Positions 10,839 to 21,816 of a DNA stretch of 64,000 nucleotides are shown here, in pieces (the first letter of the stretch is position 1; every line of letters starts with the position of its first letter). The stretch is from positions 78,722,501 through 78,786,500 of the forward strand of contig JAZBRS010000014.1 of the NCBI GenBank assembly GCA_037176725.1, written 5' to 3'. Both the position numbers and the translations under genes were made by a program. A model generated the notes under the pieces. The model had not been told where the DNA came from. It worked only from the letters and a program-made list of their open reading frames with translations, and searched no databases. The DNA comes from Posidonia oceanica. Lineage: Eukaryota; Streptophyta; Magnoliopsida; Alismatales; Posidoniaceae.

Positions 10839-12041
10839 ATGGGTTTCCCCACTCTGGTGACCCCGACACACTGTTCTGAGATCCTGCGAGAATGGATCGG
10901 CAAGCTTACCAAAGATGACTGTGAGAAGCTGCGCCTGTGGGGCATTCCGACCAAATTGCTAAAGGCTGCTGATGTAGAAGTAAGCCGCCATCTTCTGTGT
11001 GCCGCTGCGCGATTCTGGAAACTGGCACACCACGTCTTCCGTTTCGGTAGAACTGAACTGACACCTACACTAAAAGAAGTGCGTCGGATCTGCGGCTTTT
11101 CCAAGATCTTGGGGCCGCCCATCTTCATGAGGCGTGACGGATACATGGCAGTCCTGAAACAGCTGACCGGCCTCTCTACCCAAAGTTGCCAGCAGAAGCT
11201 GATTTGTACTAGCGGGCCCACGCCTCTGCTTCGCCTAGCGTACTTTGATGATATTGTGGAAAAGCGCACTGAACTCGGAGACGAGCTGTGGCTCCGAGGG
11301 TTTTTCACCCGTTTCCTAGGCGAGCTAGTCTTTACTCATGGCAAGGTAACAGTGGCCATCGAGATCGCTGAAATAGCACTCGCCGTGGTGACTCGCCAGA
11401 TAGACCTGGCACCGGTTGTTTTGGCAGAAACCTACCACGATCTGGACCGCATCTCGCATCGCTGCCGCCACTTTCATGGTTGCGGATCATTCATTCAGGT
11501 CTGGCTAGCAGCGCACACTGAGATAGACCTTTTGCGCCCCCAAGTGCATGCTTTCGAGGCCTACTGCAGTAGCGGCCATGCCAAGGCAGTCAAGAGCGTC
11601 AAGGAAGAATATGAAAGGCTATCGGGACTGACAGACGACACAGTCACATGGCGCATCATCCCTTCTGCAGTCGAAACATTCACTGTCTTCTTCAATAGAC
11701 GCGACATGCGTCTGGTTGTGCTACCTGGATTTACCGTGGGTGTAGAATATCACCCTATCAGAGTCATGCGTCAGTTCGGCTTCCAGCAAGACGCCTATGT
11801 CGACAGCACAGCGCCCAAGCTTCTTCAAGAATATCCACTCAGTACAATTGCCCCCACGAAGGAGCTGGCCAACCTGATGCAGCGTGGAGTGCCATCAACA
11901 GACATCGCTGCAATAAGAGGTGTAGGGTGTACCCCTGAGTACATCACTGAAGTGCAGGACCTCTGGCCCATTGACGAAGTCCCGCCGAGCGGTCCCTTGT
12001 TCCCTGACTCTGGAAGATCAAAGAAGGCCCGAATCAGCTAA
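10839..12041 (+). CDS. Element A 3' ORF, plant-mobile/DUF7745-like protein of unknown function
   Basis: 400 codons from ATG (MGFPTLVTPTHCSE) to TAA, in the same orientation as pol and 1.3 kb downstream. The N-terminal third has AARFWKLAHHVFRFG followed by ELTPTLKEVRRICGF. This resembles the signature of the plant mobile/DUF7745 family carried by many plant retrotransposons (recognition by eye). Element B encodes a homologue at 54660-55778, about 85 % identical over the first ~110 residues by eye, which argues for past selection. No catalytic motif, signal peptide or membrane segment was recognised. The C-terminus is basic (GRSKKARIS). From memory, a related protein in Ogre elements is encoded upstream of gag, so a position after pol would be unusual. 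Confidence 0.8.
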   Translation: MGFPTLVTPTHCSEILREWIGKLTKDDCEKLRLWGIPTKLLKAADVEVSRHLLCAAARFWKLAHHVFRFGRTELTPTLKEVRRICGFSKILGPPIFMRRDGYMAVLKQLTGLSTQSCQQKLICTSGPTPLLRLAYFDDIVEKRTELGDELWLRGFFTRFLGELVFTHGKVTVAIEIAEIALAVVTRQIDLAPVVLAETYHDLDRISHRCRHFHGCGSFIQVWLAAHTEIDLLRPQVHAFEAYCSSGHAKAVKSVKEEYERLSGLTDDTVTWRIIPSAVETFTVFFNRRDMRLVVLPGFTVGVEYHPIRVMRQFGFQQDAYVDSTAPKLLQEYPLSTIAPTKELANLMQRGVPSTDIAAIRGVGCTPEYITEVQDLWPIDEVPPSGPLFPDSGRSKKARIS

Positions 12042-12616
12042 AGCCATCATGAAGCTGTCATTCTGTCTTCCTTTCAAGTTGTGCTGTACTTTTTGGCCTG
12101 TCACGGGCATGTAACCAACAATTCTATCAATGCAAAACTGTTTTGCGCTGGCTGTTCGCATTTCAAGGCTGATCTTGCAATCCATGCTCCTCGTCGCTCA
12201 CATCCGGAGGCCCCTTGGCCCGACTGATTGCTCGCAGGACGCGGGAAAGTCCTCAGCAAACGACCCAGGCTCCAGGACCTCTGCGAACCCATACCGTCCG
12301 ACCTTCCGCCAGACATCCCCGGCTGAGTCTCCTTTGGGCTGGTACCCCAAATTACTCGTCTGACAAACGCGTCAGTTTTGTCCGCCCTTCGCTTTTCTCG
12401 ATGCCAGGGACGTTTCGACCAACCCCTGGTATCATCCTGATACCAGGGGCATCTTTTCAGACGCCCCATGGTATCTCACCCTTGTTCTCATTCCCTCTTT
12501 GCCGGCCGATAAGTCTGATATCTTATCACCTTTCCCAATCAATCAATCTCATCATTATCTCATCTCCTCTTTGCCGGCCGATAAGTCCGATATCTTATCA
12601 CCTTTTTCAATCAAGC
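12042..12616 (+). other. Element A 3' UTR, proximal part
   Basis: Non-coding. It contains one copy of the segment that is amplified as a 114-bp repeat in B (around 12300-12370, TGGTACCCCAAATTACTCGTC region), the 11-bp hairpin at 12423-12449, and two copies of a GCCGGCCGATAAGTC(T/C)GA block (12501-12530 and about 12573-12602), each with GATAAG...CTTATC stems. Confidence 0.6.
12423..12449 (+). other. Perfect 11-bp hairpin in 3' UTR
   Basis: CCCCTGGTATC, a 5-base loop ATCCT, then GATACCAGGGG: a perfect 11-bp inverted repeat. It occurs in B at 54051-54077 (perfect, loop AGGAT on the plus strand) and at 53540-53566 (one mismatch). Conservation in both elements suggests a structured RNA element; the function is unknown. 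Confidence 0.75.
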
Positions 12617-13075
12617 TCTCATCATTACCTCATCCCCCTTCTTTAGCATTAGCTCCCATCATTACCTCATCCCCCTTCTTTAGCATTAGCTCTCATCATT
12701 ACCTCACCCCCCTTCTTTAGCATTAGCTCTCATCATTACCTCATCCCCCTTCTTTAGCATTAGCTCTCCTCATTACCTCATCCCCCTTCTTTAGCATTAG
12801 CTCTCATCAGTACCTCATCCCCCTTCTTTAGCATTAGTTCTCATCATTATCTCACCCTCCTTCTTTAGCATTAAGCTTCTCATCATTACCTCACCCCCCT
12901 TCTTTAGCATTAAGCTTCTCATCATTACCTCACCCCCCTTCTTTAGCATTAAGCTTCTCATCATTACCTCATCCCCCTTCTTTAGCATTAACCTTCTCAT
13001 CATTACCTCACCCCCTTCTTTAGCAATAACTCTCATCATTACCTCATCTCCCTCTTTAGAAGTAGCTTCTCATCA
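12617..13075 (+). repeat. 37-39-bp tandem repeat in element A 3' UTR
   Basis: About a dozen units of CTCATCATTACCTCATCCCC followed by CTTCTTTAGCATTAG, period 37-39 bp. It is homologous to the 36-bp array of B (52760-53345), whose minus-strand unit reads CTCATCATGATCTCATCCCC then CTCTTTAGCTTAATTT. Confidence 0.9.
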
Positions 13076-13184
13076 TGATCTCATCCCCTCTTATCAAGCA
13101 ATCAAGCACTCATCAATCAATCATTCGGCATTCAGTCACTCATCAACCAATCACTCATCACTCGATCATTCATCAATCAGGCAC

Positions 13185-14320
13185 CCTTAGGCTGATATCC
13201 TAAACTATCAACAATCAAGCACTCCCAGGCTGATATCCTAAACTATCTACTCCCAGGCTGATATTCCTAAACTATCTATTCTTAGGCTGATATCCTAAAC
13301 TATCTATTCTCAGGCTGATATTCCTAAACTATCTATCTTCTGGCCGATCCATGGTTGGCCCGCAGTTGTGTTATACGGCTGACATCCAGTAACTGTCCCT
13401 CGTAATGCCGCTAGGCTGATAACCTAAACTATCGATCTAGGCTGATAACCTAAACTATCTAGGCTGATATCCTAAACTATCTATCTAGGCTGATATCCTA
13501 AACTATCCGGCACTTGCGTTATACGGCTGACATCCAGTAACTGTCCCTCGTAATTGCCCTTTCCAGACTGATAACCTAAACTATCTATCTAGGCTGATAT
13601 CCTAAACTATCTAGGCCGATATCCTAAACTATCGATCTAGGCTGATAACCTAAACTATCTATCTAGGCTGATATCCTAAACTATCTATGGCAATTACGTT
13701 ATACGGCTGATATCCAGTAACTATCCCTTGCAATTGCTCTTTCTAGGCTGATAACCTAAACTATCGATCTAGGCTGATATCCTAAACTATCGATCTAGGC
13801 TGATAACCTAAACTGTCGATCTAGGCTGATATCCTAAACTATCTATCGCAATTGCATTATACGGCTGACATCCAGTAACTGTCCCTCGCAATGCCGCTAG
13901 GCTGATAACCTAAACTATCGATCTAGGCTGATAACCTAAACTATCTAGGCTGATATCCTAAACTATCTATCTAGGCTGATATCCTAAACTATCCGGCACT
14001 TGCGTTATACGGCTGATATCCAGTAACTATCACTCATGGTTTGCCCTTTCCAGTTGATAGGACTGTAAACTATCTATCTAGGCTGATATCCTAAACTATC
14101 TAGGCTGATATCCTAAACTATCTATCTAGGCTGATATCCTAAACTATCTATGGCAACCATGTTATATGGCTGATATCCAGTAACTATCACTCACAACTGC
14201 GCCTGCCGGTTGATAGGACCGTAAACTATCGTTCCGATTGATAGGACCATAAACTATCGCCCTCGGCTGATGATCCGAAACTCATCCAGTCGATAAGTCC
14301 GACAACTTATCACCTCCCCG
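13185..14320 (+). repeat. Tandem array of ~36 micro-hairpin units in element A 3' UTR
   Basis: Units of about 20-26 bp, mostly GGCTGATATCCTAAACTATC, interspersed with GGCTGACATCCAGTAACTGTC-like units (split here as GGCTGACATCCAG / TAACTGTC). Each unit is an inverted repeat with a 4-7 bp stem and an 8-10 base loop usually ending TAAAC or GTAAC. Stem variants stay complementary: GATA/TATC, GACA/TGTC (13381-13397), GATGA/TCATC (14269-14286) and GATAAGT/ACTTATC (14292-14311). B carries the related array at 51553-52730. Confidence 0.88.
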
Positions 14321-14763
14321 CGCGACTTCGTCCCAAAAGACGGAGCCCCGCATCCTTCTGCGTCCGGGAAAAGGTCCACTTCTCCCGTCACGCCTTTGTG
14401 GCTTTGGCTATCCCTCTTTTCGTGGCAGGTCTGGACCTCCCGTCAAGCTCTGCGGTGCACCGCAACGTCCCTCTCCAGCGTCACCCGCGTCGCTTCGGTC
14501 CCCTGATCGGTACTAACTCTAGCACTAACTTTTGCATTGCATCTGCATTAGCATGCATTGCATACATTGCATCTCATCCATTTGCACCTGCACATTGCGC
14601 TGCGGCAACGATCCACGATGTTCGGCGCATCCGCCGAATAAGTGGCTCACGCCGATAGCAACCCTCTGCTCTCGCCGGTCAAATGGGGTGTCCCGTCAAC
14701 CCTGAGCAACGGCCTCGCTTCGCTCGGCCTCGCTTCGCTCGGCCTCGCTCAGGGAGGGGCATC
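14321..14763 (+). other. Element A distal 3' UTR leading to the polypurine tract
   Basis: GC-rich, non-coding. It contains two copies of a 15-bp GGCCTCGCTTCGCTC repeat (14711-14740) and then the polypurine tract. The segment 14641-14763 is clearly homologous to B (50998-51115), including CTCACGCC, CCGGTCA-ATGGGGTGTC and GTCAACCCTGAGC. Confidence 0.6.
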
Positions 14764-14786
14764 TGTTGACACCCCATTTTGACAGG
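14675..14786 (+). promoter_or_regulatory. Three-helix fold bracketing polypurine tract and LTR start (A)
   Basis: Helix 1: GTCAAATGGGGT (14678-14689) with ACCCCATTTTGAC (14771-14783), one bulged base. Helix 2: GTCAAC (14695-14700) with GTTGAC (14765-14770). Helix 3: CCTGAGC (14701-14707) with GCTCAGG (14747-14753). The bases GAGGGGCATCT (14754-14764), holding the plus-strand priming site, are left as a bulge. The same fold forms in B (50975-51071) with compensatory changes. A role in packaging, priming or 3' end formation is inference. Confidence 0.6.
14751..14763 (+). promoter_or_regulatory. Polypurine tract of element A
   Basis: AGGGAGGGGCATC immediately precedes the LTR start TGTTGACACC. 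It is identical to the B tract on the minus strand at 50998-51010. By analogy with all LTR elements this is the plus-strand DNA priming site. Confidence 0.85.
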
Positions 14787-17700
14787 CTGGATCGTTTGGA
14801 GCCCTCCGGTGGCTGCTGGACCCGAACCTAGACCCAAATCCACATCTTCCTCTCCTTCTTTCCCTTCAAAACAAGCCCAAACTCAACCTAGGATTACCCC
14901 CCTTTCCCGAACCTGAAAACCAACCAAAATACATAGGAAAACTCGCCCCTGATGACTTAGCAAACCCACCAAAAAGCCTGCAAAATCTCAAACCAGACCC
15001 CTCCCAAAAACCCTAGGAAACTTAGGCAAAAATACCCTTTTTCTACACCTCAAAACCCCTCCAAAACTTCCTCAAAACCAAACCAAAACCATGGGACTAG
15101 AACTAGAAACCCTAGACCCCGCACCCGCCAAATTTCACCCCTTTCCGAGACCTCTAAGCCCCCCTTCTGCCTGAATTATCGTTTTCTCTCTCCGGGATTA
15201 TCGTTTTCTCTCTCCTCTCTCTCTCCTGATTATCGTCTCTCTTTTCATCCCCTTCTTGCCCTTTTTCTGGCTTGGCTGTGGGCCCCCTTTGTACTCCTAT
15301 CCCTTCTCTATCTTATTCCTATTTTTATTTTATTTTTAGCATTTTCCCTGAATTTTAAAAATCTTTTCCCTCAAACCTATCTCTTTCCTCTTTTATTCTC
15401 CTTTTTCCCCTTTTCTTCTTCTTTTCCTTTTCCTCCTTCTCTCTTTTGCAAAAACCCATAAAAATCCTTAAAAATCTGTAAAACCCCAAAACATAAAAGA
15501 AACAAATCAGAATTCCAAGAAAAGCAACTAAAAAACATTAAACAAATGATTAAAAACTCAAACTTAACTAAATCAAGCTAAAAAGAAAATCAAGCATGCA
15601 AACTAAAAAATGCAAAACAAACTAAAAGAAAATACTGTAAAATCAAGTAAAAAACTGAAATAAAGTCAGAACCTACCAGAAATAAAAACCCCACTAAAAG
15701 AATTAAAAAACAAACCCTAAAGGAAAGAATTAAAAATCAAATACTAAAACAAGTAATTAAAGAAGACAAAAGACTTAACCTAATAAACATAAGGAAAAAA
15801 CAGCATAAGAACTTAATTAAAAAAGGAAAAAGAAGATATAGTTAAAAGACTTAAAACACTTAATCAAACCAGAAAAATCCAACTAAAAAACATCAAGAAG
15901 AATTAACAAATAAAAATCAAAAACATAGTTCAAAAGACTTAAAGAAGAAAAACATAAAAGACTGGAACTAAAAAGCCCAAAACCCTTTCTAATTAATATG
16001 AAAATAAATCCTAAAAATCCTAATTAACATCCTAAAATACTTAACAAGAAAACACAATTTTAAAAACAATTTAAAAAGATTTAACAAACACCTAATCAAG
16101 TGGAAAACAAATTAAAAATAAAATAAAACCCTAAAACCCTAATCAAGCCTAAAACACACTAATTAACCTAAAAACAGTCATTAAAAAAATCCAATTAAAC
16201 ATCTAACCTACAACCCAAGTCATCTAATATTTTTATTTATTTTTATCTTATTTTTTCCTATTTTATTTCCCTCCTTCTTTCCATCTTTCTTTCTTTCTTC
16301 CTTTTATCTTTTCTTTTCTTCCTTACTGGGCTCATCAGCCCGTTTCTCTTCTTTTCTTTTTTCTTTTTTTTCAAAACATCAGCCCGGCCCGCAGCTACAG
16401 TGCCGTCGTCCTCCTTCCCTCTCCCGCCTGCCATCTGCTACAGTGTCCGCTGGCCTGCGGCACGGCAGCGGTCTGCCATCTCCTGCTCGAGCCGGACGAG
16501 CACGCGCCGAACTCCGTCCGTGCTCCTGCCACCACCCTTCCTCGGCATTCAATTGCCGCAGACCTGCAAAACGAAGAGGAGAAGTCATCAGAATCGAAGG
16601 CAGAAAGGAGGGGAAATCAGAGCCAATTTGAGGAGGCAAAGGAGAGGAGAAGAATAGAGGAAACATCCCGGGAAGAGAGGAGGGATCCCAGAGCGATCCT
16701 GAGCGTGTGAGAGAGCGGTTCATCCTCTGAAATCCACCCAGAAACACCCGAACTCGGCCTCATCCATCCGCAGCAAACTAGAGCCCGAAACTCCTCCAGA
16801 ACAACCCGGAATTCACCCCCCAACCTCGCCGAAGCTTCCTGCAACCTAACCCACCATTCCACACAGAGAACGACCCCAGTACTTCTCCCCAACCCCACTG
16901 AAAACCAGCAGAACCCAGCTCCGACCCATTCCAAAATTCCCCGCACCACAGGCCGCTTCTCCTCCCCAAACTCTGCCCGGTTAGTCCCCAGAACACTACC
17001 TCCCTAAGCCACCCAACCTTCAGCCTTCTCCCCCATCACAAACGAAACGCTTCACCACAAACACCTGCACCGATTTCTGTCCGAAATCCACTTCGCCAGC
17101 AAACTTCACCTACAGCCTCCACGGACCTAACCTAACCTTCCAGAAACATCCACCCGACCTCCAGCAAGCCACCGGAATCCCCCGCTCGATCCAGAGGGCG
17201 ACAGCCAGCTCCCCCGACCTCAGACCACTCGCTGTGCACCCAAAACCGCCGCTTGTTCCTTCGATCGTCGAACCTCCACTCTAGGCATTCAGAAAGCTCC
17301 GGAGGGTTGCGTGGGGTCGACCCAAACGCTCGCGAGCCACTGACGACGCCCGCACGCTCCAGACGGTCACCGCCGGCAACTGCGGAACCCACCTGGGTCG
17401 GGAGGACGCCTCAGCCATCCAAACAGGTAATTTCTTCCCCCGTTAGCCTCCTTTTCCTCTTCTCCTGCTTTTCCGCCCCTCAAAAGGGGGTTTCGCGGCC
17501 GTTGTCGCGAGGTCAGCGCTGTCGCTGACCTTTCTTCCCCGACGAGCTCGACGCTCGTCCCGCCGCGCCGAGCTGCAGAACGGCTCCCCGTCAGCCGTCC
17601 TAGCTTCGCACGGCCGCCAGGACTCCGCTCACAGCCTCTGCTTCCCCTGGCGTCGCTCCCTCTCGCCGGACTGTCTTCAGCTCAGTTCAGATCTCCGGCG

Positions 17701-18295
17701 GCTCCTTAGCTCTGCTCCAGGCCACGTCGCCGCTCACCGCACGTCCCCCGCGCTCCGCCAGTACCGGGCGACTCTCGCCCGACGGTCCGCCTCGCCTTCA
17801 GCAGCCTCTAGCCCCCTCTGTCGGCCACTGGTAGCAGCTGCTACAGTGGCCGATGGCCTGCAAATCACTGTAGCCTTATTTTCTTCTAACTTAGCTATTT
17901 TTGTCCGAAAATTGCATTTTCTGTTTCAGTTTCTAATTATTTGCATTCCGGTCCTTATGTAATTAAATCTGCTATGTTTATGATCTGAAATCATGCTAAA
18001 TTGCATTAAATATTTGCGTTTCTCTGTATTTGCTCTTTAGTCCTTTTACTGTGCTTTCCAGTTATAAAAACTTATGTTTCAGCCCTTCTATTTTTAATTT
18101 TTGCATCCCAGTCCTACAGTAGTTTATTTAATTTTAATGTGTTAAGTTTACCTTATCATATTGCATTCCAGATCCTTGTTTTTTCTCACTTTTGCTGTCT
18201 GATCCATTGCACTGTAGAACTTAGGTCTTATTTTCTTTTTTTGATTGTTGCATTGCATACTTTACCTCCTGTTTTTTCATTTTTGCATATAGGTC
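14764..18295 (+). repeat. LTR unit 1 (3' LTR of A), truncated
   Basis: Starts TGTTGACACC after the polypurine tract and runs 3532 bp to ...GCATATAGGTC, where the next unit starts. Compared with unit 3 it lacks about 1.94 kb of the right part (equivalent of 25198-27133), including the 30-bp minisatellite and the conserved terminal block. It is nearly identical to unit 2 beyond ~15150 but differs more in the first ~400 bp. Confidence 0.9.
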
Positions 18296-21200
18296 TGTTG
18301 ACACCCCATTTTGACAGGCTGGATCGTTTGGAGCCTTCCGGAGGCTGCTGGACCCGAATCTGGACCCAAATCCACACCTTCCTCTCCTTCTTTCCCCTCA
18401 AAACAAGCCCAAACTCAACCTAGGATCACCCCCCTTTCCCGAACCTGAAAACCCACCAAAATCCATAGGAAAACTCACCCCTGATGACTTAGCAAACCCA
18501 CCAAAAGCCTGCAAAATCTCAAACCAGACCCCTCCCAAAAACCCTAGGAAACTTAGGCAAAAATACCCTTTTTCTACGCCTCAAAACCCCTCCAAAACCA
18601 AACCAAAACTCCAGGACTAGAACTAGAAATCCTAGACCCCGCACCCGCCAAATTTCACCCCTTTCCGAGACCTCTAAGCCCCCCTTCTGCCTGAATTATC
18701 GTTTTCTCTCTCCGGGATTATCGTTTTCTCTCTCCTCTCTCTCTCCTGATTATCGTCTCTCTTTTCATCCCCTTCTTGCCCTTTTTCTGGCTTGGCTGTG
18801 GGCCCCCTTTGTACTCCTATCCCTTCTCTATCTTATTCCTATTTTTATTTTATTTTTAGCATTTTCCCTGAATTTTAAAAATCTTTTCCCTCAAACCTAT
18901 CTCTTTCCTCTTTTATTCTCCTTTTTCCCCTTTTCTTCTTCTTTTCCTTTTCCTCCTTCTCTCTTTTGCAAAAACCCATAAAAATCCTTAAAAATCTGTA
19001 AAACCCCAAAACATAAAAGAAACAAATCAGAATTCCAAGAAAAGCAACTAAAAAACATTAAACAAATGATTAAAAACTCAAACTTAACTAAATCAAGCTA
19101 AAAAGAAAATCAAGCATGCAAACTAAAAAATGCAAAACAAAACTAAAAGAAAATACTGTAAAATCAAGTAAAAAACTGAAATAAAGTCAGAACCTACCAG
19201 AAATAAAAACCCCACTAAAAGAATTAAAAAACAAACCCTAAAGGAAAGAATTAAAAATCAAATACTAAAACAAGTAATTAAAGAAGACAAAAGACTTAAC
19301 CTAATAAACATAAGGAAAAAACAGCATAAGAACTTAATTAAAAAAGGAAAAAGAAGATATAGTTAAAAGACTTAAAACACTTAATCAAACCAGAAAAATC
19401 CAACTAAAAAACATCAAGAAGAATTAACAAATAAAAATCAAAAACATAGTTCAAAAGACTTAAAGAAGAAAAACATAAAAGACTGGAACTAAAAAGCCCA
19501 AAACCCTTTCTAATTAATATGAAAATAAATCCTAAAAATCCTAATTAACATCCTAAAATACTTAACAAGAAAACACAATTTTAAAAACAATTTAAAAAGA
19601 TTTAACAAACACCTAATCAAGTGGAAAACAAATTAAAAATAAAATAAAACCCTAAAACCCTAATCAAGCCTAAAACACACTAATTAACCTAAAAACAGTC
19701 ATTAAAAAAATCCAATTAAACATCTAACCTACAACCCAAGTCATCTAATATTTTTATTTATTTTTATCTTATTTTTTCCTATTTTATTTCCCTCCTTCTT
19801 TCCATCTTTCTTTCTTTCTTCCTTTTATCTTTTCTTTTCTTCCTTATTGGGCTCATCAGCCCGTTTCTCTTCTTTTCTTTTTTCTTTTTTTTCAAAACAT
19901 CAGCCCGGCCTGCGGCTACAGTGCCGTCGTCCTCCTTCCCTCTCCCGCCTGCCATCTGCTACAGTGTCCGCTGGCCTGCGGCACGGCAGCGGTCTGCCAT
20001 CTCCTGCTCGAGCCGGACGAGCACGCGCCGAACTCCGTCCGTGCTCCTGCCACCACCCTTCCTCGGCATTCAATTGCCGCAGACCTGCAAAACGAAGAGG
20101 AGAAGTCATCAGAATCGAAGGCAGAAAGGAGGGGAAATCAGAGCCAATTTGAGGAGGCAAAGGAGAGGAGAAGAATAGAGGAAACATCCCGGGAAGAGAG
20201 GAGGGATCCCAGAGCGATCCTGAGCGTGTGAGAGAGCGGTTCCTCCTCTGAAATCCACCCAGAAACACCCGAACTCGGCCTCATCCATCCGCAGCAAACC
20301 AGAGCCCGAAACTCCTCCAGAACAACCCGGAATTCACCCCCCAACCTCGCCGAAGCTTCCTGCAACCTAACCCACCATTCCACACAGAGAACGACCCCAG
20401 TACTTCTCCCCAACCCCACTGAAAACCAGCAGAACCCAGTTCCGACCCATTCCAAAATTCCCCGCACCACAGGCCGCTTCTCCTCCCCAAACTCTGCCCG
20501 GTTAGTCCCCAGAACACTACCTCCCTAAGCCACCCAACCTTCAGCCTTCTCCCCCATCACAGACGAAACGCTTCACCACAAACACCTGCACCGATTTCTG
20601 TCCGAAATCCACTTCGCCAGCAAACTTCACCTACAGCCTCCACGGACCTAACCTAACCTTCCAGAAACATCCACCCGACCTCCAGCAAGCCACCGGAATC
20701 CCCCGCTCGATCCAGAGGGCGACAGCCAGCTCCCCCGACCTCAGACCACTCGCTGTGCACCCAAAACCGCCGCTTGTTCCTCCGATCGTCGAACCTCCAC
20801 TCTAGGCATTCAGAAAGCTCCGAAGGGTTGCGTGGGGTCGACCCAAACGCTCGCGAGCCACTGACGACGCCCGCACGCTCAGGACGGTCACCGCCGGCAA
20901 CTGCGGAACCCACCTGGGTCGGGAGGACGCCTCAGCCATCCAAACAGGTAATTTCTTCCCCCGTTAGCCTCCTTTTCCTCTTCTCCTGCTTTTCCGCCCC
21001 TCAAAAGGGGGTTTCGTGGCCGTTGTCGCGAGGTCAGCGCCGTCGCTGACCTTTCTTCCCCGACGAGCTCGACGCTCGTCCCGCCGCGCCGAGCTGCAGA
21101 ACGGCTCCCAGTCAGCCGTCCTAGCTTCGCACGGCCGCCAGGACTCCGCTCACAGCCTCTGCTTCCCCTGGCGTCGCTCCCTCTCGCCGGACTATCTTCA

Positions 21201-21816
21201 GCTCAGTTCAGATCTCCGACGGCTCCTCAGCTCTGCTCCAGGCCACGTCGCCGCTCGCCGCACGTCCCCCGCGCTCCGCCAGTACCGGGCGACTCTCGCC
21301 CGACGGTCCGCCTCGCCTTCAGCAACCTCTAGCCCCCTCTGTCGGCCACTGGTAGCAGCTGCTACAGTGGCCGATGGCCTGCAAATCACTGTAGCCTTAT
21401 TTTCTTCTAACTTAGCTATTTTTGCCCGAAAATTGCATTTTCTGTTTCAGTTTCCAATTATTTGCATTCCGGTCCTTATTTAATTAAATCTGCTATGTTT
21501 ATGATCTGAAATCATGCTAAATTGCATTAAATATTTGCGTTTCTCTGTATTTGCTCTTTAGTCCTTTTACTGTGCTTTCCAGTTATAAAAACTTATGTTT
21601 CAGCCCTTCTATTTTTAATTTTTGCATCCCAGTCCTGCAGTAGTTTATTTAATTTTAATGTGTTAAGTTTACCTTATCATATTGCATTCCAGATCCTTGT
21701 TTTTTCTCACTTTTGCTGTCTGATCCATTGCACTGTAGAACTTAGGTCTTATTTTCTTTTTTTGATTGTTGCATTGCATACTTTACCTCCTGTTTTTTCA
21801 TTTTTGCATATAGGTC
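18296..21816 (+). repeat. LTR unit 2, truncated tandem copy
   Basis: 3521 bp, starting TGTTGACACC and ending at the same base (AGGTC) as unit 1. It is almost identical to unit 1 over most of its length and to unit 3 over the first ~2 kb. No internal retroelement sequence separates units 1, 2 and 3. Confidence 0.9.

Larger units (their letters stand above)
1..18295 (+). mobile_element. Element A: Tat/Ogre-like Ty3-gypsy retrotransposon, partial and rearranged
   Basis: Composite element read on the plus strand. A partial 5' LTR ends at 4729 with CTACA. The internal region is 4730-14763. The polypurine tract AGGGAGGGGCATC directly precedes the 3' LTR start TGTTGACACC at 14764. The dual RNase H plus integrase polyprotein places it in the Tat lineage of Ty3/gypsy. 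Its close relative B (45038-64000, opposite strand) supplies the comparison. A lacks the primer-binding site, gag and protease, has a frameshift at about 5640, and its 3' LTR is truncated at 18295 inside a tandem LTR cluster. It is therefore non-autonomous, although its 1286-codon pol frame is uninterrupted. Confidence 0.9.

Noticed and set aside
15700..16150. Telomere-like AAACCCTAA motifs in LTR units
   Set aside because: Single or paired motifs in A-rich LTR sequence (also 19240-19680, 22750-23180, 27955), not a tandem telomeric array.
18291..18300. AGGTC before LTR units 2 and 3 as a clear target-site duplication
   Set aside because: No matching AGGTC follows the LTR end at 27133, and both truncated units share the site, so duplication of a truncated unit is simpler. 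Kept only as an alternative.
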